From: an uncultured bacterium
GTDB taxonomy: Bacteria; Patescibacteriota; Gracilibacteria; Absconditabacterales; Absconditicoccaceae
Length of the DNA stretch: 64,000 bases
Direction of reading: 5' to 3'
NCBI GenBank assembly: GCA_946405785.1
Contig: CAMJIH010000001.1
Coordinates: 92,938 to 156,937 of the forward strand
Under the pieces are notes generated by a model. That model did not search any database. It saw nothing but the letters and a program-made list of their open reading frames with translations, and had not been told where the DNA came from. A program made the position numbers and the translations under genes. Positions 43,657 to 55,588 of this stretch are shown one piece after another (position 1 is the stretch's first letter; each line of letters begins with the position of its first letter).

Positions 43657-45243
43657 CTAATGTGTTATAGAATTCATCCAATTAATTAATTCTGGTATAT
43701 CATAATCTCAACCATGTCATTGATTCCATGGATATTTAAAATCAACTTCAGCACCACCCCATTGACTCAACGCTTTTGCTAAAATAAAAGGAATAGCTAA
43801 GGAAGTATCAGCATCTTTTGCTCAGTGTCTAATTCTTCGATATTTAGAAATAGATGTTTTAGAATCAGGAATATAATTCATTGGATTCATCAATTTAACA
43901 ATATCATTAGAAGCTATATCTCAACTAACTAAAGAATGTTCATACGAAAAATTAGTAAAATGAAGATTATCTACAAATTCGTTTCAAAAAAGATTGTTTT
44001 CTCATGCTTTCAAACTCAAGTCATCAAAAGCTGGTATTCATTTATTACGAGAAAGATAATTCTTAACATAAGCATCAAAATCTATACTAACAACTTTTCA
44101 ATTATCAATTGTTAACCAATCAAAACCAGATAAATTCTCGCCACTTTGCAATGCCTCATTAAATGAGTCAATTAACATCAATTTTATCGATTCCTTAAAA
44201 TTTCATTCTCAGTCATCATTCAAAGAATACAAATTTCAATTATTATCTACCAATCCTAACGTAGAAACATAAAATGGGAATGCATCTTTCAATAATTTTG
44301 CTACTTCAATATCCTCATCAGAAATATTCTCAACTCCTGTTACAGAACGATCTGAATTATAATCCAATTGGTCTGCATCAATTTTACTAAAACTATCTAT
44401 TCAATAAAATTCCCATTCATACGCTTTATCCGCATTATCAAGGTTTGTTATTGGACAATAACTAGAAACAGCATAAACATCATCTGTTGCTGGAGCCGCT
44501 CATATTGCTTCTAGATATAATTCATAATCAGGATGATTAGCCGTTGCACCCAGTAAAACAGACATAGCTCAACCAGCACTTGTTCAATTAGAAATAATTT
44601 TATTTGAATCTCATGGGATTAAAGCATCATTATATTTCAGATAACGAATCGCTGCTTTTAAATCGATAATTCAAGCTGGAGCTTTTCATATATATTTTCA
44701 ATCTTCACTCTGAAGATTGCGACCTCTTGCTCAAGCAGAAGCAACAATAAAACCATCTTTTAAAGCATACAATGAAACAGATATTTGATTCCTTCAAAAA
44801 TTACCTCTCATTCATTGAGGTTGTTCTCAAGAACTTTTAATATTTTCCAAAAAATTATCAAAATCAGCATTATTGTCATCTCATAATACTTCAGGCTTAG
44901 CAGACATATATCATCAAACTTTATTTGGAAAAAATATTGGAGCTGTTTCTAAAGAAAAGCCATTAATTTCTTCTCAAGAAAAATATTGCTCAGGAACATA
45001 AATATTCATGCTTTGATAACTTTCATCAACTGGATTTTTAACATAAACAATATTTTCATATGCACGAATTAACAATTCTTCTCAACTCAAGGACAATGTT
45101 TTTATCTCATAAGTTCAAGAATCAAATACTAATCATGTGAAGACATCATCCTCAACAATAATATCATTATTACTAGGAGATGCATTTTCACATCATGACA
45201 AAAAAACACAAAACAAAAGAATCAATCACAGTAAATTTTTCAT
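43657..45243 (-). CDS. Secreted alpha/beta-hydrolase lipoprotein (tannase/feruloyl-esterase-like)
   Basis: The 528-residue protein has a lipoprotein signal ([12 protein letters not shown], Cys20 lipobox). The hydrolase domain carries [46 protein letters not shown], and the nucleophile elbow [16 protein letters not shown]. Near the C-terminus, [20 protein letters not shown] and KYPWNQGHGGDYDIPEL supply the Asp and His. CGA at 43837-43839 precedes R-I-R-H-G, where relatives have Trp. These secreted esterases act on aryl or acyl esters; the true substrate is unknown. It lies between the wecA-like and kinase genes. Confidence 0.85.
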
Positions 45244-45263
45244 TATTCACAACAAAATTAAAA

Positions 45264-46337
45264 CTACCTCTCTTTCTTAATCTGTAATCAACAAGGAAGT
45301 TTTTTATATAAAAATAAATATGCATTAATTCAAAAGAATAAACAAGCCATCATGACAAAAATAATAAGCTTATGAAATCTATTTGCTCACTGAAGAAGCA
45401 TAAAAATCATCATCATTAAAGACCAGATCCGAATGAAAGCCCTTGTCTCTCATCTAGAAAATCATAATCACATAAGTCTATGATGAAAATGAGTATAATC
45501 TCAATTAAGAGGATTCTTTTTTAAAATAAAAATTCTATATAATCCAACCCAAACTGCATCAAAAATTGCCAAAGAAAGTGCAACAACTAATGTTCAAATT
45601 TTAGCACCTCATGCTACAGAAAGATATGCTATAGAAAAACCAAAAAACATAATTCAAACATCTCTCACTAATCATAATGGCTTATATTCAATAAAGGTAT
45701 ATACCAAACTTATAATAAACAAAAACAATGAAAGATTCTGAACCATAATCAAAACATCATAATTTGTGAAAGTATCATAACTTTCAAAAACAACAAATCT
45801 TAATAACAAATAAATTGTCAAAAATCATATTGCTGAAACTCAGCTTCACTGAGCATAGATACCATCAAACCAGTTAATTGCATTAATACAGAACATTGTC
45901 CATATCATAAATGCAATAGTGAATAACCAATTAGGAATATGATATACTGTATCTCATAAAACAAATTCTTGATCTCCAAGTCAGCCAATCCAAACTGCTA
46001 AATATGCAGCAATTAAATGAACAATTAATCTCACCAATGGAGGTATTTTAGGGAATTTTCAAAGATAACTCAATTCTTCTATTGTTTCAACAGTTCAAAT
46101 TAACAGCCCTGGAATTAACAATCCCAAGAACAAAGGATTCGAATAATATTCAGGATAAACAATTAAAACTCATATGATAAATATCAAAATAACAAATATT
46201 CATTGTAATGTTGGAACAGGAGCCCTTGTATTCTTCAAATCACTTCCCGGTTTATCAAGAACCTTAAACTTCTTAAATGCGAACCATCAAAGCCAAGCTA
46301 AAGCAATTGTTATTAAGAAGAGTATCAAAGTATTCAT
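45264..46337 (-). CDS. WecA/MraY-family undecaprenyl-phosphate sugar-1-phosphate transferase
   Basis: The 357-residue, ~10-span membrane protein has GT4 motifs: an N-terminal KFKVLDKPGSDLKNTRAPVPTLQGI (family D-x-P-x-x-R-x-x-x-x-P-x-x-G-G), IAFMIWTMFCINAINWFDGIYAQGSG (N-x-x-x-W-x-D-G-x-x-G), and YTHFHHRLMGLGWSRGETRAF (H-H-R-L). It starts lipid-linked glycan synthesis. Partner glycosyltransferases are not in the window. Which glycan it begins (teichoic acid-like, S-layer glycan or O-antigen) is unknown; an MraY role is less likely given H-H-R-L. Confidence 0.9.
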
Positions 46338-46547
46338 GATTAAATGTCTACAAATAAAGAGAAACATTAAAGATAATGTAATGATTACTCTAAAAAATAC
46401 TAGCATTATAAAAAACTTAACCTTGACACATAATAAATTAAATGATGATATAAAAAAGGAAAGTATACTATGCAAAAATCAATTATCATTGAATTCATAA
46501 AGGAAATCACAATAATGTAAAACAGTTAATTTATTAAATGTACACAT

Positions 46548-47696
<1,149 letters not shown>

Positions 47697-47713
47697 TTTT
47701 CCCCATAACAAAC

Positions 47714-47784
47714 CAGGAAAGAGAGGAATCGAACCTCTGCCACCAGCTTCGGAGACTAGTGTGCTACCATTACACCACTTTCCT
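47714..47784 (-). tRNA. tRNA-Trp with anticodon CCG (reassigned CGG/CGA decoding)
   Basis: The cloverleaf is AGGAAAG/CTTTCCT, short D arm, CTAGT/GCTGG, loop CTCCGAA and T arm AGAGG/CCTCT. A1-U72, G2-C71, G3-C70 and discriminator G73 are the recognised identity elements for bacterial TrpRS. The loop differs from normal tRNA-Trp (CTCCAAA) by one base, A36 to G, giving anticodon CCG. An automatic caller would name it tRNA-Arg(CCG), but CGA and CGG stand at Trp positions in the genes here. C34 would read CGG; a second isoacceptor with UCG is expected elsewhere for CGA. CCA is not encoded. Confidence 0.85.
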
Positions 47785-47804
47785 ATAACAAATAAATATA
47801 TTTT

Positions 47805-48374
47805 TTAAGCACCAGAAGAATCTGAAATCTTTAGTGCAATTTTTAGATTAAGATGAGATGATGCTAATATTGTAAGAATAGCCATTATCAATGAAACAAT
47901 AGGTATCATAGGAGTATATAAAACCACATATGAATTATTAAACAAAAGTTCATAAATATCTCCCTTAAAATAAGCTAGAGGGTAATAAACAGCACTCAAA
48001 ATACTTCCCATACACAAAACACACCATAACAATGTTTGAATTTTCTTTTCAAAAAGTTCTCATGAGAATTGAACAGATAAATGAGAATTTATTGCAAAAA
48101 ACCATAATCCCAAAATATATACAACCAACATAACCGTAGGTTGAGAATTAGCCAAAAACTCGCCAATAGAAGCATAAGAAACTCATAATATCTCTTGATC
48201 TCAAATTCACTGCAATTGAGCAGCCCACTGTAAAATACAAATTCACAATGACATACACAATACAAGGAAAACATAACTTCAAAATGTTATCTTGACCAAT
48301 CTTTCAGCTTTTAAAAATGAAAGAAGCAAAACAATAATTACAATTCAAAACACCACAGCAACATCTATCTGCAT
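47805..48374 (-). CDS. Multi-span membrane protein of unknown function
   Basis: The 189-residue product has about five hydrophobic helices (VFGIVIIVLLLSFLKAE, YVFLVLCMSLGICIL, PTVMLVVYILGLWFFA, WCVLCMGSILSAVYYPLAYF and PIVSLIMAILTILAS). No charged motif or family signature was seen. It lies beside the tRNA-Trp gene and is divergent from the prepilin gene. Confidence 0.65.
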
Positions 48375-48490
48375 TCCTTAACACAAAAAAAGAATAAAAA
48401 ACATTGCATATTTTCACAAGATAACTACTCTTACAAAAATGATAATAATGTTTACATAAATAATTGCAATTTTAATTTCAAGCACAATAC

Positions 48491-49261
48491 ATGACGAAGT
48501 TAAGACAAAGGAAAAAATGATTTACAATGATCGAAGTATTAGTAGTCATGATACTCGTATCAACAACATTTATGTGAATAATTTCAGCTGTAATTTCTAC
48601 AACAAATTATCTAACAGCTACAAGGCAAAAAGTAACAGCACTAAATCTTGCTAAAGAATGAGTTGAAGTAATGTATAACATAAGAAATTCTAATTGGAGA
48701 AGATGGGCAAACCTAAAAGATGAAGTTTGGTTAAAATCAGATCCACTTGAAAAAGATAATAGTGGTAATGATGCACCTTCTGCAAATTGGATACATCCAT
48801 GAAGATGGATAATAAAAACAAAAACATCAGGAGAGAATAAATATTTTACGCTAGAAAGGATTAGTGACTGATGAGATATGTCTTGAGAAGATGCTTTACA
48901 AAGAGATGCATTTAAACTACAAGAAGCTATTTTTTGATGAACTTATCTTAACGAAGCATATAAACTCCACTTTTTGAGTGGTAATTGGTATAATTCCTGA
49001 GATTTAGATAATTTTTCTTGAGAACAAGTATCAGTATGAGAATACCGAAGATATATTGCAGTAGACTGATTATATCAAAAAACAGCAAGCGATGGATCAT
49101 TAAATAATAATAAAAAAATTTCCTGCGATACAAGCACATCTAACCCAATATGTACCGATGGAACAGCAAAAGAACTTCGTTTTTGTTCTGTAGTAGTTTA
49201 TACAAGACCAAAATTCTGAACAGTTGAAATTTGTTCTATTATGACAAATTTTGAAAAATAA
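48491..49261 (+). CDS. Type IV prepilin-like protein
   Basis: The 256-residue protein starts with a class III signal: basic leader MTKLRQRKKG, then FTMIEVLVVMILVSTTFMGIISAV. Prepilin peptidase would cut after Gly10, followed by Phe1 and Glu5. Gly10 is a TGA codon (48518-48520). A second conserved block AxxxLAKEGVEVMYNIRNSNW resembles PilV/GspI-type minor pilins and many CPR pilins. The C-terminal part has a Cys pair and ends VVVYTRPKFGTVEICSIMTNF. It could be a minor pilin for attachment or DNA uptake. Other pilus genes are not in the window. Confidence 0.85.
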
Positions 49262-49268
49262 TTAAGTA

Positions 49269-49859
49269 TTATTTCTTAAATAAATCTCAAAACATTTCGA
49301 CTTCTTTAGAAGCCACATGAACATATCTATCTTTATCATTTACTTCATCACTTCGAATAGGAGTTCATTCTTTTAGTGATTTCTGAACATCTAACACCCT
49401 TTGATTTCTAGATCCTCTAAACTTCAATTTCAAATCCAAAAGATCTTGTTCAAATCTTCAATCCACCAAAACATCTAGATTAGAAAGAATTTTACTAGTA
49501 TAAGGAAGCTTAGGACACATATATTCGGTAATAAATTCATAAGTATAACCAGAAAAACACCAGATTGTTTTATCTGGACATTCATCTTTTATCTGAGAAA
49601 TAACATTTCGTACTTCTTTTTGGTTTTCTGGAGCTAATGGTTCTCATCACAAAAAAGTAATTCCTGTGATATAATCCTTATGTAATTCATTAAGTATTTC
49701 GTCTATAGCTTCTTGAGTGAATAAAGAACCATAATTAAAGTCCCATGCTACAGCATTAAAACATCATTTACATCAATGTGGACATCCGCTTACAAAAAGA
49801 GAGACCCTTAATCAGGGTCCGTTAGCAGTATCCATTTTTTTAATTGCTCAATAATTCAT
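49269..49859 (-). CDS. nrdG: Anaerobic ribonucleotide reductase activating protein
   Basis: The 196-residue radical-SAM enzyme begins MNYGAIKKMDTANGPGLRVSLFVSGCPHGCKGCFN, where C-x3-C-x2-C binds the 4Fe-4S cluster; later it has ITFLGGEPLAPEN and the NrdG tail KFRGSRNQRVLDV. It makes the glycyl radical on NrdD. The start is placed at MNY because the N-G-P-G block is conserved. It follows nrdD by 14 bases, so they form an operon. Two of the cluster-region glycines are TGA. Confidence 0.94.
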
Positions 49860-49873
49860 CCAACACTCTTAAA

Positions 49874-52018
49874 TTATGATACATGTAAAACTCTCTTTGA
49901 GATTTCCTTTGTCTTTCATAAGTTCCAGAAATTTTCTCATAAATATCAACAAGTTCTACGTGTTACATTCATTTTTCTCTGATCCTTATTATGACATTGA
50001 GGACATTCCCATTCACTATTTTCATTAACAATAATTTCTCAATCAAATCCACAACAATGACAATAATCAGATTTAGTATTAAACTCAGCATACATGATAT
50101 TATCATACATGAATCTAATTAATGTTTCAATTGCAGGAAGATTTTTCTGCATGTTAGGCATTTCAATATATGATATTGCTCATCCAGATGAAATCTTTTG
50201 GAATTGAGATTCAAATGCCAACTTTGATACAGCATCAATCTTCTCTCTTACATCTACATGATATGAATTAGTATAATATCATTTATCTGTTACATCTTTA
50301 ATTTCTCAGAATCTCTTTCTATCTATCTTAGCAAAACGATAACAAAGTGATTCAGCAGGAGTTCCATACAAAGCGAATCAAATTCAAGTTTCTTCCTTCC
50401 ACTTTAATGTAGCATCTTTTAATGTTTGAATAACTTTTAATGCAAACTTCTCTCCTTCTGGTTGTGTATGAGAACATCACTTAATAAGAACAGAAGCTTC
50501 ATACAATCAAATATATCCAAGAGAAATAGTTGAATAACCTCCATAAAGATATTTATCAATTTTTTCTCATTTCTTTAATCTTGCAATTGCTCAATATTGC
50601 CAATGAATTGGACTAATATCAGATAAAGTTCCCTTTAATCTTTCATGTCTACACATCAAAGCTTTATAACAAAGCTTTAATCTTTCTTCTAATATTTCAA
50701 AGAATTTCTTCTCATCATGATCTGCTAGGATAGCTACTTGAGGAATATTTATAGTTACAACTCCTTGATTAAATCTTCATTCAAACTTATATTCTCAATT
50801 TTCATCCTTCCATGGAGATAAGAATGAACGACATCACATTGGAGCAAATACATTACCACATTCAATTTCTCTCATCTTCTTAGCAGAAATGTAATCTGGA
50901 TACATTCTCTTTGCTGAACATTGAGCAGCTAACTTTGTCAAATAATCATATTTTCCACCCTTTAAACAGTTATGTTCATCTAATACATAAACAAGTTTAG
51001 GGAAAGCTGGAGTAACATAAACTCAAACTTCATTCTTTATTCCCTGAATTCTTTGTTTAAATATTTCTTCAATAATTTCTGCAGTTTCTTGAATATAAGG
51101 ATCTTTTTCATCTAACTCCAAGAACAATGTAACAAATGGAGATTGACCATTTGTAGTCATCAAAGTATTAATTTGATATTGAATTGTTTGAACTCATGAA
51201 GCTAATTCATCCTTAACTCTAATATCTACTAATTTTTGAATTTCTTCATCACCTAATTCAGGACATGTTTCCTTATATTTTTTCAAATATTTTTGCTTAG
51301 TATTATACAAATACTTTCCTAAATGTTTAATATTTACAGATTGTCCTCCATATTGAGAAGAAGCTACAGATGCAATAATTTGTGTCATAACAGTACATGC
51401 AACTTGAAAGCTCTTTGGCGTTTCAACCAATTTTCAATTCATAACTGTTCCATTATCAAACATATCTTTAATATTAACAAGACAACAGTTGAAAATAGGT
51501 TGTACGAAATAATCCATATCATGAAAATGAAGTACTCATTCATCATGTGCAGTTCTAATATCTTCAGGAAGAAGCATTCTACGAGTAAGATCTTTAGAAA
51601 CTTCTCATGCTATCAAATCTCTTTGCGTTGAAGCGATAGCAGAATCCTTATTAGAATTTTCTTGTCCTACTTCCTTATTATCATTATGTATTAATGTTAA
51701 TATAGAATCATCAGTTGTATTAGCTTTTCTTACTAAAGCTCTTTGATAACGATATATAATATATTTTTTCGCTAACTCTGCTTTATGCATCTCTATAAGT
51801 TGCTTTTCAATATAGTCCTGAATTTCTTCAATAGGAACTATTCCCTTCTTATGACATTCCAAAGATCTAATAATTTCAGAAATAAGGAAATCACTTGCTT
51901 GTTCCTTTTCTGGAACTTCATGATTAGCTTTCTGAATAGCTATACGAATTTTCTCAGCATCATAAGCTACTTCAGATCAATTTCTTTTAATCACCTTCTT
52001 GATTGTCATCTTTAACAT
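49874..52018 (-). CDS. nrdD: Anaerobic (class III) ribonucleoside-triphosphate reductase
   Basis: The 714-residue protein has an N-terminal ATP-cone (VIKRNGSEVAYDAEKIRIAIQKA), the catalytic barrel (FHDMDYFVQPIFNCCLVNI, GGYSTISLGYIGLYEASVL), the C-terminal zinc site (CHCCGFDG then CPQCH), and the radical motif RTCGYLGENF near the end. The glycyl-radical residue, Gly691, is encoded by TGA (49946-49948). NrdD reduces NTPs to dNTPs without oxygen. An alternative ATG lies three codons in (52009). The upstream region has NrdR-like boxes. Confidence 0.97.
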
Positions 52019-52068
52019 AAGCAAAGTTATAAAAAAAATCTGACTAAATGTCGGAATAAAAACAAGAA

Positions 52069-52091
52069 ACCGTTGACACCGGCGCGAGTGT
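52069..52091 (-). promoter_or_regulatory. GC-rich palindromic island in the nrdD leader
   Basis: ACACTCGCGCCGGTGT and the adjacent CCGGTGTCAACGG form a GC-rich, self-complementary patch in an otherwise very AT-rich leader, downstream of the predicted nrdD start site. It could be an RNA hairpin or a protein site. It resembles no element I can name. Confidence 0.4.
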
Positions 52092-52094
52092 AAA

Positions 52095-52147
52095 GCACAA
52101 TATTTTGTGTCCAATTTCTTATTCAACCACAAGATATTGTAATTATA
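52095..52147 (-). promoter_or_regulatory. nrdDG promoter with two NrdR boxes
   Basis: Two near-palindromes match the NrdR box (acaCwATATwGtgt): GCACAATATTTTGTGT at 52095-52110 and ACCACAAGATATTGTA at 52126-52141. Their starts are 31 bases apart, three helical turns, as in known NrdR operators. A minus-strand TATAAT (52142-52147) abuts the second box, so NrdR binding would block initiation. NrdR represses ribonucleotide reductase genes when (d)ATP is bound. The -35 is weak. Confidence 0.75.
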
Positions 52148-52243
52148 ATAAAAATCAAGAGAAAAAATCGACTATTTTTTTAAATAATGATAACAGGTAG
52201 TTAGCAAGTTTTTAACATTTTAAACAAAATTTAAATAATAATA

Positions 52244-52360
52244 CAACAAATATTGTGTTTTTATATAGAGAAACATTAATTCAAAAGCCGATTATAAGAC
52301 ATTAATTTTTTCACTATTTTTTCAACATTATCTAGTACAAAAACACACAATATTATGTGA
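52244..52360. promoter_or_regulatory. Two further NrdR-like boxes in the nrdD-dnaX gap
   Basis: CAACAAATATTGTGTT (52244-52259) and ACACAATATTATGTGA (52345-52360) are also NrdR-like. They lie 101 bases apart on the dnaX side of the 406-base divergent gap and may link dnaX expression to dNTP supply. Apart from these sites, 52019-52424 holds no gene that I can see. Confidence 0.5.
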
Positions 52361-52424
52361 AATATATTGAAAATTCATAATGAAATCATAAAGTAAAAGA
52401 GGTTTATTATATCTTATATACAAT

Positions 52425-53879
52425 ATGAGTCTTGCTAACAAATATCGTCCAAAAACATTCGATGAAATGATCTGACAAGAACACATCATCGATATTTTAA
52501 AAGCACAAATGAAATCAAGAGATGTTGTTCACCACAATTATCTACTCTTTTGACCAAGATGAACATGAAAAACAACATCAGCAAGACTTATAGCAAAAGC
52601 TCTAAATTGTTTAAACCTACAAGATTGAAATCCTTGTAATCATTGTGCAAATTGTGAATTAATTAATAATTGAACAAGCTTAGATTATGTTGAAATAGAT
52701 GCTGCTTCTCATACATGAGTAGACAATATCAGAGAAGAAATCATAGATAAAGCATCATACCCACCAACAACATTAAGTAAGAAAATCTATGTTATAGATG
52801 AAGTTCACATGTTAAGTAAATGAGCTTTTAATGCGTTATTAAAAACCATTGAAGAACCTAAAGGAAATGTCTGTTTCATTTTTGCAACAACAGAAATTCA
52901 TAAAGTACCAGATACTATAATTTCTCGTTGCCAAGTATTCAATTATAAAAAAGTTCCAGACAATGCCATGGTTTCTCATCTAGAAAACATATGCAAACAA
53001 GAGAACCTCAAATATACAGAATCTGCTCTTAAAATAATATCAAATATATCAGAATGATGTGTAAGAGATGCTGTAAAATATGTAGATCAAGTAAGTATTC
53101 TTTGAGATTTAAATGAAGAAAATGTTGCTAGATTTTTATGAGTAGCTTGAGAATCATTAATTAAAGAAACACTTCAAGACATAAAAACATGAGACAGAGA
53201 AAAAATATTTTCAAAACTAGACAATATTTGATGACAAGGAATTGATTTATCTCAATTCGCTAAACAAACAATAGGATATTTAGATCAACATCTTTTAGAA
53301 GATACAGACTTCTATTTAAGATGTTCAGAAATATTCTGAGACATTATATCTACAATAAAACGATATCCATATCCTATTGTAGCATATAAAATTGCTATTA
53401 ATAAATACCTTAATGGAAATAATACTGAAAGCACATCAAAACCAGTAATTGAGAAAAAAATAATTAGCGAGGAAAAGAAAAATGACTGAAAAAAAGAAGA
53501 ACCCCAAAAAATTGAAGAGCAAAAACCTGAAATAAAGCAAGATTCTGAAAAAAAGGCAGAAAATACACCACAAGAAAATAAACCAAATGATCACAAAGAT
53601 TATTCATGAAACTTTAAAGAACTATGGAATAATGTTCTTGAAAAAATGAATAAACCAACTGCTCAAACTCATTTAAAAGATGAAGCTATTATAGAAAAAA
53701 AAGAAGGGAATATACTTGAAATTACGGTAATTACTTCCCTTGCAAAAGTATTATTGAACAATGAAGACAATAAAAAAGTGCTAGAAAAATTATTAAGTGA
53801 CGAACTAGGAGAAAATATTACAATGAATATTACATTTATTAAAAAAGAAGAATATTTCGCACAAAAAATGTGATTATAA
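52425..53879 (+). CDS. dnaX: DNA polymerase III subunit gamma/tau
   Basis: The 484-residue clamp-loader ATPase starts SLANKYRPKTFDEMIGQEHI, with Walker A LFGPRGTGKTTSARLIAKAL (three TGA glycines), the zinc cysteines CNHCANC, Walker B [23 protein letters not shown], sensor 1 FATTEIHKVPDTIISRCQ and domain III. After residue ~345 a charged Lys/Glu linker leads to a short C-terminal domain. The arginine of S-R-C-Q is CGT, showing CGT is still Arg. No slippery A-run frameshift site producing gamma was evident. NrdR-like sites lie upstream. Confidence 0.95.
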
Positions 53880-53886
53880 TAAATAC

Positions 53887-53924
53887 AAAAAAGTAGAAGG
53901 ATTACACTATCTTTCTACTTTTTT
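53887..53924. terminator. Bidirectional terminator
   Basis: AAAAAGTAGAAGG and CTTTCTACTTTTTT form a long stem between convergent dnaX and the TPR-like gene. Confidence 0.88.
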
Positions 53925-53937
53925 CATTAATCATAAA

Positions 53938-55464
53938 TTATTTTAACTGATTTATCTCTAATATTTTTTGTTTTAAATAATTCATTTCCTCATTATTCGA
54001 TGTTAATCACAATGCTCTCATGTAAGAAGCTGTAGCTTCTTCTGAATCTCATCTTTCAAGAGCAGCATCTCAAAGTAATTGAAACAATTCAGGTTTTGCA
54101 TATTTCCTTGCAAGACGAGCTAACTCTAATTCAAGCTCTTCAGTTAGAGAAGTCTTCTGAATCGCATATAATCAAAGCTGTCAATAAGTACAAACTTGAG
54201 CATTATCTCATTTTAAAGAAAGAGAACAAACTGATAAATAATCTTGAACAAGTTTCATATTTTGTTTCATATAATACGATTCCTTTCACCTACGATATGG
54301 CTTCCAAAAAGCTTCATCAAAAAATGAATAAAAATCCGATGCTTTTATAGAAGGATATCACAACAATCTCTGCCATCAAACAAAAATTCTATCAGTTTCT
54401 CAAAGAGCAATATAACTCAATATTAAATACCTATCAGAATCTAACAAAATCTTTGAATCAGTTATTTGTGATAGATATAAAACTGCATTCGAATAATCTC
54501 ATAAATGATAATAACAAATTCCCAAATAATAAAGATATGAACTCTTTTCTTGACGATCTAATTGCAATAATTCATGAAAATAACGTGAAGACGAATCCCA
54601 TTTTCACATAATAAAATCAGCATTAGCCAATATTTGATGAGGCAAAATATAATCCGGATGTTCATTAACTAAACGTATAGCTATTTTCTTTGCTCATGCC
54701 AAAAATCATTGATTCATTAACTGATAAGCAACCAAACCATCTTGATAATACTCAGGCACATCCTTCACTGAAAGATATTCATTAAATGCAGATTGCATCG
54801 CCAAAACAAAATCTTGATATTTTGTTCACATCAAACTCTGCATTTCACTTTGTGCTTGCGTATAATTTCAATCAATTAAATCAAATGCTGTTTGATAGTA
54901 TAATATCTTTTGTTCAGGGAAAACTTTCTTCTTATGATATTCTCACAAAAGGATTTTTAAACTATTATATTCTGTATCTGTTGTTTGAGAAAAAGAATTA
55001 ATTCATATCTCAAATAATAATCAATTACTCAAATAACTCTTTATTGCATCAGGCAACGAGTTATAAAAAGCCTTAGCTTTATCATATTGATTATCCAGCA
55101 TATAAGCATCCAATAATAACTGTGTAACCTCCTGAGTCCTCTGCTGTGAATATATTTGTTCTAGTATTACAATTTTTTCTCTAATATTTCACAATCATTC
55201 AGCATCTTTTGCAGTAAACTGAACATCATTTGATAAAAATCAAGAAAGAAAAGAAAGATCTTCTTCCGTTAAAGTAGAATTAGAACCTGTTTCATTATAA
55301 TTTCATGACAAATTAGAATTCATATCAGTTGATGATTTTTGTATTCAATTCCAAGATATTTCATATCCCTTAGAATCCAAAAAAATTAAAGCAACCCGAC
55401 AAAAAACAAAAAGTCATCATATAACATACCATATAATAGATTCTTTTGATTTTCTTTTTCTCAT
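53938..55464 (-). CDS. Membrane-anchored TPR-like repeat protein
   Basis: The 508-residue product has an N-terminal anchor (ESIIWYVIGGLFVFC, then CGG, then VALIFLDS), a polar Ser/Asn linker, and a long all-helical region. That region has repeated motifs such as LLLDAYMLDNQYDKAKAFYNSLP and YLYYLGICYYHLGDYSNAVLYLSQITD, characteristic of tetratricopeptide repeats. It probably acts as an extracytoplasmic scaffold. The CGG at 55396-55398 lies mid-membrane and reads as Trp. A strong terminator separates it from the giant gene upstream. Confidence 0.8.
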
Positions 55465-55537
55465 TTAATAACATATGTCTAAACAACGAAAACAGAATAA
55501 TTATTTATATAAAGTTTTCCAGTTAAAGTAACAAAAG

Positions 55538-55570
55538 AAAAAGAGTGGTTTTTTAATAGCCACTCTTTTC
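55538..55570. terminator. Terminator after the first giant DUF11-like gene's neighbour
   Basis: AAAAGAGTGG and CCACTCTTTT pair over an 11-base loop, downstream of the stop at 55589 on the minus strand. Confidence 0.85.
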
Positions 55571-55588
55571 TAGAAAGAAATATTATAA

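Noticed and set aside
47714-47784. Annotation as tRNA-Arg(CCG)
   Set aside because: Acceptor and discriminator bases are those of tRNA-Trp, and CGA/CGG stand at Trp positions in several conserved proteins.
49946-49948. In-frame TGA as selenocysteine or as pseudogene stops
   Set aside because: TGA occurs many times per gene, always at Gly positions, with no SECIS elements and intact downstream motifs, so neither explanation fits.
52425-53879. Programmed frameshift in dnaX producing gamma
   Set aside because: No A-rich slippery heptamer followed by a strong hairpin was found at the expected place near the end of domain III.
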